DNA of 64,000 bases from assembly GCF_900102175.1 (NCBI RefSeq), contig NZ_FNKN01000003.1, positions 62,414 to 126,413 on the forward strand, written 5' to 3'. This stretch comes from Microbacterium sp. cf332. Its GTDB lineage: Bacteria; Actinomycetota; Actinomycetes; Actinomycetales; Microbacteriaceae. The notes under the pieces are model-generated. The model had not been told where the DNA came from. It did no database searches and saw only the letters and a list, made by a program, of their open reading frames with translations. Position numbers and translations under genes: made by a program. Of this stretch, positions 10,646 to 17,449 are shown one piece after another (the first letter of the stretch is position 1; each line of letters starts with the position of its first letter).

Positions 10646-10694
10646 GGGTGGGGAGTTCTCCCCATCGACCTGGTGGGACTTGGGCGGATAGGTT
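10646..10694 (+). promoter_or_regulatory. T7SS module promoter element, copy 1
   Basis: A 24-bp block (10646-10669) contains the dyad GGGGAG-TT-CTCCCC at 10650-10663 followed by CATCGAC. It differs by one base from a block at 17066-17089 before the second effector module. The -10-like TAGGTT (10689-10694) is 25 bp after the dyad, exactly as TACCGT is in copy 2. The arrangement suggests an activator or sigma-factor site shared by both modules; the factor is unknown. Confidence 0.7.
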
Positions 10695-10747
10695 TTCTGT
10701 GTCGGCTCCGGAGGGGGGTCGGGACATCTACTTTCAGGAGGGCCGTC

Positions 10748-11035
10748 ATGGCTGATTTCGGTGCGTCTTATGCGGAGATGGAGCAGGTTGCGAACTCGCT
10801 GTCGCAGGCTCGTGATGACATTCAGGGTCAGCTCGACACCCTGAAGTCGCAGGTGGACACGTTGCTGGGTGATGACTTCAAGACCCAGCACGCGTCGGGC
10901 AAGTTCGGTGAGGGGTATTCGGAGCTGACGACGGGTCTGAAGAACGCGGTCGATGGCATCAACGACATGTCCGACTCGCTGCTGGGCATGATGCGCGCGA
11001 TCCAGGACCTGGACCAGCAGCTCGCCGGCAGCTGA
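10748..11035 (+). CDS. WXG100-family (EsxA-like) secreted protein
   Basis: 95-residue, cysteine-free, highly helical protein of WXG100 size, beginning MADFGASYAEMEQVANSLSQ. The turn between the two helices reads LLGDDFKTQHASGKF, so the usual Trp-x-Gly is replaced by Phe-based residues. The ATG at 10748 has an AGGAGGG ribosome site; longer in-frame readings upstream lack one and overlap the promoter element. Codon use differs visibly from neighbours, with many T-ending codons (GGT, GCT, GAT, TAT, CGT, GTT), as expected for a very highly expressed gene. It directly follows the secretion motor and is its most likely principal substrate. Confidence 0.92.
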   Translation: MADFGASYAEMEQVANSLSQARDDIQGQLDTLKSQVDTLLGDDFKTQHASGKFGEGYSELTTGLKNAVDGINDMSDSLLGMMRAIQDLDQQLAGS

Positions 11036-11120
11036 CGCCGACGCGGGTATCGCTTTCTGCGGGCCGGGGCCATGAGGCTCCCGGCCCGCAGCTCAGCCGG
11101 GGTGCAGGGGAGGAGACGTC

Positions 11121-11459
11121 GTGGCTGATGTGGTCTGGATCAACTATTCGTCGCTGGAGCGTACGAGCGGTCAGCTCGAGCGCATCCTGAGCGAACTCGA
11201 GGACGCGGCGAGTCTGAGCGGAGACCTGCTCGGCGCGATCGGGCGGCCGTACGGGCGGGGCGAGCTCCGTGACCGGGTCGACTCGTTCGAGTCCGGCTGG
11301 GACAACCGTCGCGGCGATCTCGTCCGCGACATCACCAAGATCCGCGAGCACGTCGTGGGCGTGCTCGACGGATTCCGTGATTGGGACGACGAGACCGCCT
11401 CCCAGATGGACATCGACGCGTCGGGCCTGAGCTCCGCAACGCGTGCGACCCCGGCGTGA
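11121..11459 (+). CDS. WXG100-like helical T7SS partner protein
   Basis: 112-residue helical protein starting VADVVWINYSSLERTSGQLE with a GTG start after GGGGAGGAG. The size, two predicted helices and a central FESGWDNRRGDL turn resemble WXG100 or related small T7SS partners, but no exact WxG motif is present. A Ser/Thr/Ala-rich tail follows. It lies 85 bp after the WXG100 gene and 19 bp before the large candidate effector, so it probably pairs with that effector for export. Family membership is inferred from length, predicted helices and location. Confidence 0.72.
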   Translation: MADVVWINYSSLERTSGQLERILSELEDAASLSGDLLGAIGRPYGRGELRDRVDSFESGWDNRRGDLVRDITKIREHVVGVLDGFRDWDDETASQMDIDASGLSSATRATPA

Positions 11460-11478
11460 CGGGCGGAACGGAACAGGT

Positions 11479-12732
11479 ATGAGTGCGATGGAATCCTCAC
11501 CCCGCGGCCGCCGTATCGAGACGCTCGAGGGAGACGCCGGCACGATCACCGAGCGCGGTCGCCGCATCGAGTCGATCGGCCGCCAGATGGTCGAGAGCGC
11601 CGAGGTGCTGCGCGGGCTCGTCGAGGGCGGCGACGGACAGCAGGGCAAGGCGATCGAGAAGGTCCGCGAGATCGTCGGCGACACGCACGCGGAGCTGCGC
11701 CGAGCCGGCCAGCTGTACGAGCCGACCGGGCCCATCCTCGTCGCGTACGGCGACGCGGTGTCGTCTGTGCAGCCGTTGATCGGTGCCGCGGTCTCTGCGG
11801 CCGAGTCGGCGTGGATCGCGTACACGGGGGCTCCGGGAACGCGCGACGATCGTCCCGCACCCCTCGTCGAGCCTGAGCCCGGTTCCGCCGCGGAGCAGCA
11901 GCTCGCCGATCAGGCGGAGGACGACGCCCGCAAGCGCGAGCTCTACGACGAGTTCCGCGACGAGGCGGCGGTGTTCGACCGCCACTACGACACGTGGGAG
12001 GACGCGTTCGACCACGCGGCATCCTCGATCGGAGACGTGCTCGACGGCTCGATCCGCGACAGCTTCTGGGACGACGTCGACGGCGTCGTCGCTGTCGTGC
12101 TCGAGGTGCTCGCGGTCATCTCGATCATCGTGGCGATCGCCGGCATCATCATCGGCGGCCCGATCTTCGCCCTCATCGGTGCGGTCGTGGGCGTGATCAC
12201 GCTGCTGCTCACCGCATACCAAGTCCTGCGGGGCGACGCGGGACCCGAGAAGCTCGTGATCGCGATCATCAGCCTCATCCCGTTCGGCAAGGTCGGCAAG
12301 CTGTTCCAGGGCAAGCCGGGGCTCGTAGATTTCGCCGGCGACATGTTCACCGCCTTCCGCCCGTCGAGCTGGTCCGCGGCCGCGGGACAGGTCAACTCGC
12401 TCCGCACCATCGCCGCGTTCAGCACGAGTGCGCCGAACGGCGTCGTCAACATCACGCGCGGACTGTGGCAGATGAACAACCCGGCCGGCGTCGGCGACAT
12501 CATGTGCCGGTTCATGTTCGGACCGAACTCCACCGGTGTCACGGGACTCGCCGAATCCGTCGCCGGCTCGGCCCGCGGCTGGTGCAACTCGACCGTCGTG
12601 TCGGCGGCGTGGCAGGGGGCCTACACGATGGCCTCCGGAAGCTGGGCCGCGCTCGACAAGATCGCGCTGTGGACGGGCAACGCCGACCGCAAGCCCAGCT
12701 CGCTCTTCCCGTGGGTCGGAGCCGTCCTGTGA
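11479..12732 (+). CDS. Putative T7SS-exported effector with membrane-inserting segment
   Basis: 417 residues from an ATG after AACAGG. Residues ~10-115 are helical and begin with RIETLEGDAGTI. That opening resembles the ERLEGNAGSM opening of the hydrolase effector at 17446, so both may carry the same type of T7SS targeting domain. A charged helical linker follows. Residues ~201-247 are strongly hydrophobic (VVLEVLAVISIIVAIAGIII and onward), then a second hydrophobic stretch with IISLIPFGKVGKLF. The last ~130 residues are mixed, with Cys in DIMCRF and GWCNST. The layout fits a polymorphic toxin or pore-forming effector. No catalytic motif is recognised. The next gene overlaps it by 4 bp and could encode its immunity protein or chaperone. 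Confidence 0.7.
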   Translation: MSAMESSPRGRRIETLEGDAGTITERGRRIESIGRQMVESAEVLRGLVEGGDGQQGKAIEKVREIVGDTHAELRRAGQLYEPTGPILVAYGDAVSSVQPLIGAAVSAAESAWIAYTGAPGTRDDRPAPLVEPEPGSAAEQQLADQAEDDARKRELYDEFRDEAAVFDRHYDTWEDAFDHAASSIGDVLDGSIRDSFWDDVDGVVAVVLEVLAVISIIVAIAGIIIGGPIFALIGAVVGVITLLLTAYQVLRGDAGPEKLVIAIISLIPFGKVGKLFQGKPGLVDFAGDMFTAFRPSSWSAAAGQVNSLRTIAAFSTSAPNGVVNITRGLWQMNNPAGVGDIMCRFMFGPNSTGVTGLAESVAGSARGWCNSTVVSAAWQGAYTMASGSWAALDKIALWTGNADRKPSSLFPWVGAVL

Positions 12733-13355
12733 CCGCGGTCATGCCCGACGGCTGGGGTGCCGGCGGATGGCGTCTGGATGCGACCGCGGAGGGTGGCGGC
12801 TGGCTGCTGCTGCCTGCGGGCGTCGCGGACGTCGATGCGTGGGTGGCCGAGCAGGGCGACCTCGTCCGCGACGGCTGGGGCGAGCGATGGGACGACGCGC
12901 ACGCGCGTCCCGTCGCCGATCTCCTGCGTGCGGGACTCGCGGCGCGTCCCGAGGACGCCGCCCTGGCGTTCCAGCTCTGGCCGGTGCCCGCACCGCTCGT
13001 GACGCACGCGTTCGTCGCCTTCGGAACAGCCCCCGACGGCTTCGTCCTCGATACGGCGTCGGGCGTGCCCTACGACGCCGATCGGCTCGGCGTCGGCATC
13101 CAGCGCACCAGCTCGGTGGACGCAGGCGACGTCGAACTCGTCGGCCTCGACATCCTCTTCGTCGCGGGCGACGTGCTCGTGCACGCGAGCCTGCAGCCGA
13201 CCATCCCCGAGCTCTTCGCGCTCGTGGCCGGCTCGTTCCACGCGTTCGTGCAGACGCTGACCCTCGTGGGTCCGGACGGCGACGAGCGGGTGGCCTCCCT
13301 GCCCCCGGGCGTCGCGGCGGAGGAACGGTGGCCTGATACCGTGCCGTCATCATGA
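12729..13355 (+). CDS. Unknown T7SS-module protein (possible chaperone or immunity protein)
   Basis: 208 residues, GTG start overlapping the effector stop (GTGA). No signal peptide or membrane helix. The mixed alpha/beta sequence is acidic, with repeated Trp/Gly near the N-terminus (DGWGAGGWRLDA) and a beta-rich C-terminal half (GIQRTSSVDAGDVELVGLDI). Translational coupling to the upstream effector and to the membrane protein downstream argues for a role within this module. A cytoplasmic chaperone or immunity function is a guess from position; no family is recognised. ATG at 12741 is an alternative start. Confidence 0.6.
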   Translation: MTAVMPDGWGAGGWRLDATAEGGGWLLLPAGVADVDAWVAEQGDLVRDGWGERWDDAHARPVADLLRAGLAARPEDAALAFQLWPVPAPLVTHAFVAFGTAPDGFVLDTASGVPYDADRLGVGIQRTSSVDAGDVELVGLDILFVAGDVLVHASLQPTIPELFALVAGSFHAFVQTLTLVGPDGDERVASLPPGVAAEERWPDTVPSS

Positions 13356-14161
13356 GCTTCCTCTACCCCTCGGCCCGCGCGTGGGCGGAAGACCACTCGC
13401 TCTCGTCGGAGGTCCGCCTCGCACAGCTCGAGGTCATGGCCTACCAGCGGCATCCCGAGATCTTCGAGCACTTCGGCGCCGACGGCGCCGCCGTCGCCCG
13501 TCGCTCGCGTACGACGGGGAAGAGGTCGTCGATGCGCGGCATCGCCTTCGCCGCCGTCATCCTGGTCTGGATCGCCGCCGCCGTCGTCCCGATCGCGGGG
13601 CTCGCGGTGCTGATGGGCGACCGCTTCGAGTTCTTCCGCATCGAAGCGGAGCGCTCGATCCCGATCGCCGCCGTCCTGTTCACGGTCGCGGCGGTCGCCC
13701 AGGCGGTGTTCCTCGTCGTCTGGCTGCTCCGCGGCGCACGCTTCTCGTGGCCCGAGTTCTCCGTGCCCCTCATCGCCGCCGCCATGGCCGTGCTCACCCT
13801 CGGCACCACGCCCGGGGTCGCCGAGCTCGACGGCTACGCCGACTGGCAGGGCGGTCGCACTCCGGTCTTCGTCTCCCTCGGCGTCTCCACCCTCGCGGCG
13901 ATCGCGATGCTCGTGCGTTTCCGCGTCCGCGAGCCCGACGGCGACGGAGAGGCCGCGGCGGCGTCCGGGCTCGGGGCGGGCGACATCCGCGCCCGCATCG
14001 CCTCCCTGCCCTGGGACGAACGCCAGGCCATGGTCGACGACCGCAACGCCGCGCTGGCGGTGCTGCACGAACGCGGCCTCATCGACGCCGACACCCTCGA
14101 GCTCGCGCTGAGTCGCGACCCCGGGACCCTGCACCTGATCGACGCCGAACGGCGCCGGTGA
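13352..14161 (+). CDS. Four-helix membrane protein of the T7SS module
   Basis: 269 residues, ATG overlapping the preceding stop (ATGA). The N-terminal ~60 residues are soluble and basic at the end (RRSRTTGKRSSMR). Four hydrophobic segments follow: ~63-88, ~103-126, ~135-150 and ~170-188. The C-terminal ~80 residues are soluble and helical (SLPWDERQAMVDDRNAAL). No family is recognised. Tight coupling with the upstream gene suggests the two act together, perhaps as a membrane immunity or export accessory pair. This is inferred only from gene order. Confidence 0.62.
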   Translation: MSFLYPSARAWAEDHSLSSEVRLAQLEVMAYQRHPEIFEHFGADGAAVARRSRTTGKRSSMRGIAFAAVILVWIAAAVVPIAGLAVLMGDRFEFFRIEAERSIPIAAVLFTVAAVAQAVFLVVWLLRGARFSWPEFSVPLIAAAMAVLTLGTTPGVAELDGYADWQGGRTPVFVSLGVSTLAAIAMLVRFRVREPDGDGEAAAASGLGAGDIRARIASLPWDERQAMVDDRNAALAVLHERGLIDADTLELALSRDPGTLHLIDAERRR

Positions 14162-14174
14162 CGAGAGGACGAAC

Positions 14175-14852
14175 GTGACCGATACGACGGATGCCGTCAG
14201 CGCGCCCGCCACGTCATCCCCGGCCCTCCCGGCTCGGGCGCGGGTGTCGCTCCGCGCCGCCATGGGCCTGCCGGAGCGGCCCGATTTCGTGCTCGCGCTG
14301 CCCACGGGCTGGGTTCGCCGAGCCGTCGACGAGGGGTCCCGCGACGACCTGCAGGCGTCGGTGCGCGGTCGGCTGCTGCAGGCGCACCGCCCCGATCTCT
14401 ACGCCCGTCTGCGGCCGCTCCTCGACGAGGCGTTCACCGCCATGGCCGCGGCGGACGTCATCGCGATGTTCACCCCGGCGGCCGGGGACGACGAGGCTCT
14501 GGCATTGCCGGCCTCGATGGTCGCCTCGACGCGCACGGCCACGGGTGAGAACCTCGACCCGCTCGTCGGCGCCCTCATCCGCGAGGGGGGTGCGACCCCG
14601 CTGCTCGGCGACAAGCGCTTCCTGCGGTTCGAGCGCGAGACGCGGCGATCGCTCGACGGCGAGGACTACCTGGCCACCGAGATCGGATACCTGACCCCCA
14701 TCCCGGGGTCGCGGCGGCGGCAGGCGCTGCAGCTGACGGTGTCGATCGCGCGGCCGTCAGGCACGGCCGCCGACGACGAGGCCGTCGTGCTGATGAAGAC
14801 GCTCTTCGACCTGTCGGTCTCGAGCCTGCGCTGGGAGGCTCCCGGCGCGTGA
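14175..14852 (+). CDS. Unknown soluble protein ending the first T7SS module
   Basis: 225 residues from GTG with GAGAGGA upstream. A Ser/Thr/Ala-rich N-terminus precedes a mixed alpha/beta domain: PDFVLALPTGWVRRAVDEGS, a long helix, then beta-rich TATGENLDPLVGAL and ATEIGYLTPIPGSRR. The C-terminus LFDLSVSSLRWEAPG resembles closing strands of small one-domain folds, but no family can be named. It is 13 bp after the membrane protein and is the last gene in this direction before the convergent oxidoreductase. It is probably part of the same operon. Confidence 0.6.
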   Translation: MTDTTDAVSAPATSSPALPARARVSLRAAMGLPERPDFVLALPTGWVRRAVDEGSRDDLQASVRGRLLQAHRPDLYARLRPLLDEAFTAMAAADVIAMFTPAAGDDEALALPASMVASTRTATGENLDPLVGALIREGGATPLLGDKRFLRFERETRRSLDGEDYLATEIGYLTPIPGSRRRQALQLTVSIARPSGTAADDEAVVLMKTLFDLSVSSLRWEAPGA

Positions 14853-14885
14853 TCCCGGCCGCGTCCGCGCGGCCCGCTGCGCGGG

Positions 14886-16313
14886 TCAAGCGGACGGACG
14901 ACCGTAGGTCTCGAGGAACCGCAGCCATACCTCGCTCAGCGTCGGGTAGGCCGGTACCGCATGCCAGAGCCGAGCGAGCGGGACTTCACCCACGACGGCG
15001 ATCGTCGCGGCGTGCAGCAGCTCACCCACGTCGGCCCCGACGAAGGTCGCGCCGATGAGCACCCCGCGGTCCTCGTCGACGATCGCGCGCGCCTGACCCG
15101 CGTACGCGTCCGACCGGGTCGAGGCCCCCGCGACCCACGACAGGTCGTAGTCGAGCACCCGGATGCTGCGACCCGCTGCCCGGGCCGACGCCTCGGTCTC
15201 GCCGATCGAAGCGACCTCGGGGTCGGTGAACGTCACCTGGGGCACGGCCGTGTGGTCGGCGGTCGCGACATGCGTCCCCCACGGAGCGTCGTCGACGGCA
15301 CCACCGGTCGCTCGGGCGACGATGACGTCACCCGCCGCGCGGGCCTGATACTTGCCCTGGTGGGTGAGGAGCGCCCGGTGGTTGACGTCACCGACCGCAT
15401 ACAACCATTCGGACCCGCGGACGAGCATCGTGTCGTCGACATCCAGCCAGGAGCCGGGCTCCAGGCCGACGGCATCCAGTCCCAGATCCTCGGTGCGCGG
15501 GACGCGGCCGGTCGCGACGAGCACCTCGTCGGCGCGGACCCGGGTCCCGTTGGAGAGCTCGAGCTCGACCTGGCCGTCGTCGACGCGCTGCGCGGAGACG
15601 AGATCGGTGTGGAGCAGCACCCGGGCGCCGCGGTCGGTGAGCGACTGCGCGACGAGGTCGCCGGCGAAGGGCTCCATCGGACCGAGGAGCCGGCTGCGGG
15701 CGATGAGGGTGACGTCGGCGCCGAGATCGATGAACGCCGTCGCCATCTCGGCCGCGACGACCCCGCCTCCGACGACCGCGAGCGAGGTGGGCACCTCCTG
15801 CACGGCGGTGGCCTCTCGGCTCGTCCAGGGAGAGACGTCGGCGAGGCCGGGCACGTTGGGCAGGAGAGCGGCGGATCCGGTGCAGACGGCGACGGCGTGG
15901 TTCGCGATGAGGGTCGTGACGGCGCCGTCCGACCCGGTGACCTCGACGCGCCGCTCGCCCGCGAGACGGCCGTGCCCGCGCACGAGGTCCACGCCCGCCC
16001 CCTGCAGCCACTCGACCTGCGAGGCGTCGTTCCAGTCCGAGGTGAGCGTGTCGCGGCGGCGGAGGACCCCCGCGACGTCGATCTCGCCCGTCACGGCCTG
16101 CTTCGCACCGTCGACCGCGCGGGCCGCGCGCAGGGCCGCCCCCGCCCGCAACAGGCCTTTCGACGGCATGCACGCCCAATACGAGCACTCGCCGCCGACG
16201 AGTTCGCTCTCGACGATCGCGACGCTCAGGCCTCCCTGTACCGCCCGATCGGCGACGTTCTCTCCGACAGGACCGGCTCCGATGACGACGAGGTCGTAGG
16301 TGCGTTCGCTCAT
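14886..16313 (-). CDS. FAD-dependent pyridine nucleotide-disulfide oxidoreductase with altered active-site His
   Basis: 475 residues, class I flavoprotein disulfide reductase fold. N-terminal FAD motif GAGPVG (residues 12-17), redox disulfide C43-x4-C48 in GGECSYWACMPSKG, second Rossmann motif VVGGGVVAAEMATAF for NAD(P)H, FAD site YAVGDV, and a C-terminal dimerisation domain. In dihydrolipoamide, glutathione and mercuric reductases the last domain has a catalytic His-Pro-Thr. Here it reads AYPTLSE, with Tyr456 in place of the His; the following Glu461 is kept. This argues against a standard reductase and may mean a quinone or diaphorase-type role. It interrupts the T7SS island on the opposite strand. 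Longer upstream extension of the frame is low-complexity and unlikely. Confidence 0.86.
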   Translation of the reverse strand: MSERTYDLVVIGAGPVGENVADRAVQGGLSVAIVESELVGGECSYWACMPSKGLLRAGAALRAARAVDGAKQAVTGEIDVAGVLRRRDTLTSDWNDASQVEWLQGAGVDLVRGHGRLAGERRVEVTGSDGAVTTLIANHAVAVCTGSAALLPNVPGLADVSPWTSREATAVQEVPTSLAVVGGGVVAAEMATAFIDLGADVTLIARSRLLGPMEPFAGDLVAQSLTDRGARVLLHTDLVSAQRVDDGQVELELSNGTRVRADEVLVATGRVPRTEDLGLDAVGLEPGSWLDVDDTMLVRGSEWLYAVGDVNHRALLTHQGKYQARAAGDVIVARATGGAVDDAPWGTHVATADHTAVPQVTFTDPEVASIGETEASARAAGRSIRVLDYDLSWVAGASTRSDAYAGQARAIVDEDRGVLIGATFVGADVGELLHAATIAVVGEVPLARLWHAVPAYPTLSEVWLRFLETYGRPSA

Positions 16314-16451
16314 ACCGCGACGGTACTTCGCGGCGCCCCGTTCGTCGACGCCCTTGCGCTCCGTGCGCCCGGGCCGTCCGTGGGTCGTCCGCCGGTGGTC
16401 CGCGCGTCGTCCGCCGGTGGTCCATGCGTCGTCTGCGACTCGGCGCCGAGC

Positions 16452-16526
16452 TGTGCCGCGAACAGGCTGGGAGGTGGCGCGGCGGGTCCGCGGCGCGGCG
16501 TGGAGCGGTCGAGCCTGTCGACGGGA
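16452..16526. repeat. GTGCCGCGAACAGGCT-type inverted repeat, copy 1
   Basis: Left arm TGTGCCGCGAACAGGCT and right arm GAGCCTGTCGACGGGAC enclose about 40 bp. Two further copies lie at 16701-16776 and 16877-16951 in the same orientation. The AGCCTGTCGAC core resembles the GACAGGCT-containing REP-like intergenic repeats of many high-G+C bacteria. Confidence 0.65.
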
Positions 16527-16700
16527 CGGGGCCCGAGCGGCTTCGGCTCCCGGGGGAGTTGCAGGCGTCCGGCGCAGGATCGACGCTCGGGGTGCGGGTC
16601 GCGGCTTCGCGTGCGGGTCAGGGCGCGGGCAAGGGCGAGGGTCGCGGCGCGGGCGCGGGTGGAAGACCGCAGCGTGCCGTCCGTGGCTCCGTGCGGGGGC

Positions 16701-16776
16701 GTGCCGTGCGCAGGTTGGGAGGTGTCGGAGCGGACCTGTGGCGCCGAGCGACCCCCGCCGAGCCTGTCGGCGGCAC
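16701..16776. repeat. GTGCCGCGAACAGGCT-type inverted repeat, copy 2
   Basis: The most diverged copy: left arm GTGCCGTGCGCAGGTT, right arm AGCCTGTCGGCGGCAC. Internal GGGAGGTG is shared with copy 1. Confidence 0.55.
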
Positions 16777-16876
16777 GGGCGACGAGGATGCCGTGGCGCT
16801 TCGCGCACCGCGCCCGGCACGGGGACGCGGTGGGCTCACGGCCTGTCGACGAGTGCTCTGGGTGCGTTGCGGAGGC

Positions 16877-16951
16877 GTGCCGCGAACAGGCTCAGGCGTG
16901 TCGGGACGGGTCTGCGGCACGGCGCGGCGCCGTTCAGCCTGTCGACGGCAC
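16877..16951. repeat. GTGCCGCGAACAGGCT-type inverted repeat, copy 3
   Basis: Left arm GTGCCGCGAACAGGCT and right arm AGCCTGTCGACGGCAC pair nearly perfectly, making this the best-preserved of the three copies. Confidence 0.7.
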
Positions 16952-16967
16952 ACAGCTCACGGCTCAC

Positions 16968-17039
16968 GGCACCCGGCACCGACAGTCGGCACCCGGCACC
17001 GGGCGCCCGGCATGGGCACCCGGCACGGGCACCCGGCGA
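16968..17039. repeat. GGCACCCGGCA short-period repeat tract
   Basis: GGCACCC recurs at least five times in about 70 bp, alternating with GGCAC(C/G)G units. Looks like slippage-prone degenerate tandem repeat DNA with no coding signal. Confidence 0.6.
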
Positions 17040-17065
17040 CGCACGACACAGGCGGGGTGGCGAGC

Positions 17066-17114
17066 GGGTGGGGAGTTGTCCCCATCGACGGGGCCGAGGG
17101 CGGGTGGGTACCGT
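17066..17114 (+). promoter_or_regulatory. T7SS module promoter element, copy 2
   Basis: 24-bp block (17066-17089) nearly identical to 10646-10669: GGGGAGTTGTCCCC then CATCGAC. The -10-like TACCGT is at 17109-17114, 25 bp after the dyad as in copy 1. The start codon of the small T7SS partner follows 42 bp after the hexamer. Confidence 0.7.
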
Positions 17115-17155
17115 CGCAACTGTCGCCGGGGGAGCCGGGTCGCGGAGAGGACGCC

Positions 17156-17449
17156 ATGTCGGATGTCGAGGTCTACTACCACGAGCTGACGAGCGCGGCC
17201 GATTCCATCCAGGTACGGGCATCCGACGCCGTCCTCGACGGCGCCGACCTCCAGGGCGACGACACCGGGGTGCAGAACCCCGCGCACCGCCCCGCGCTGC
17301 GGCTGGAGTTGCACCGCCGGCTCACGGCGCTCCACACCGCCGTTCTCGACCGGTCCGGTGCCGCCTCGGCGGTCGCCGGGAAGTTGTCGGACATCGCGGC
17401 CCGATACTCCGACCTCGACCTCGAGCTGACCGGACGGAGCGAACCGTGA
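17156..17449 (+). CDS. Small helical T7SS partner protein
   Basis: 97 residues starting MSDVEVYYHELTSAADSIQV, ATG after GGAGAGG. Predicted to be two long helices separated by a Gly/Asp/Pro-containing turn (DLQGDDTGVQNPAHRP), no cysteines, similar in size to WXG100 or EspC-type partners but without a WxG motif. Its stop overlaps the GTG of the hydrolase gene (GTGA), implying coupled translation and probably a heterodimer for export. It is preceded by the same promoter element as the first WXG100 gene. Confidence 0.75.
   Translation: MSDVEVYYHELTSAADSIQVRASDAVLDGADLQGDDTGVQNPAHRPALRLELHRRLTALHTAVLDRSGAASAVAGKLSDIAARYSDLDLELTGRSEP

Larger units (their letters stand above)
16314..17155. other. 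842-bp non-coding island between T7SS modules
   Basis: No reading frame here has a ribosome site, recognisable family or normal composition. The stretch is extremely G+C rich and carries three ~75-bp inverted-repeat copies, a short-period GGCACCC repeat tract and, at its right end, the promoter element of module 2. Open frames crossing it are a by-product of composition. Confidence 0.6.

Noticed and set aside
8047-10749. 900-codon minus-strand frame opposite the T7SS motor
   Set aside because: A G+C-driven shadow of the motor gene; His/Arg/Asp/Gly-rich, no motifs, no ribosome site.
16314-17155. Small genes inside the island
   Set aside because: All frames lack ribosome sites and translate to Arg/Gly/Ala-rich low-complexity sequence interrupted by the repeats.
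14961-17189. 742-codon plus-strand frame opposite the oxidoreductase and over the repeat island
   Set aside because: Antisense to a gene with intact FAD and Cys motifs; continues only because of high G+C content.
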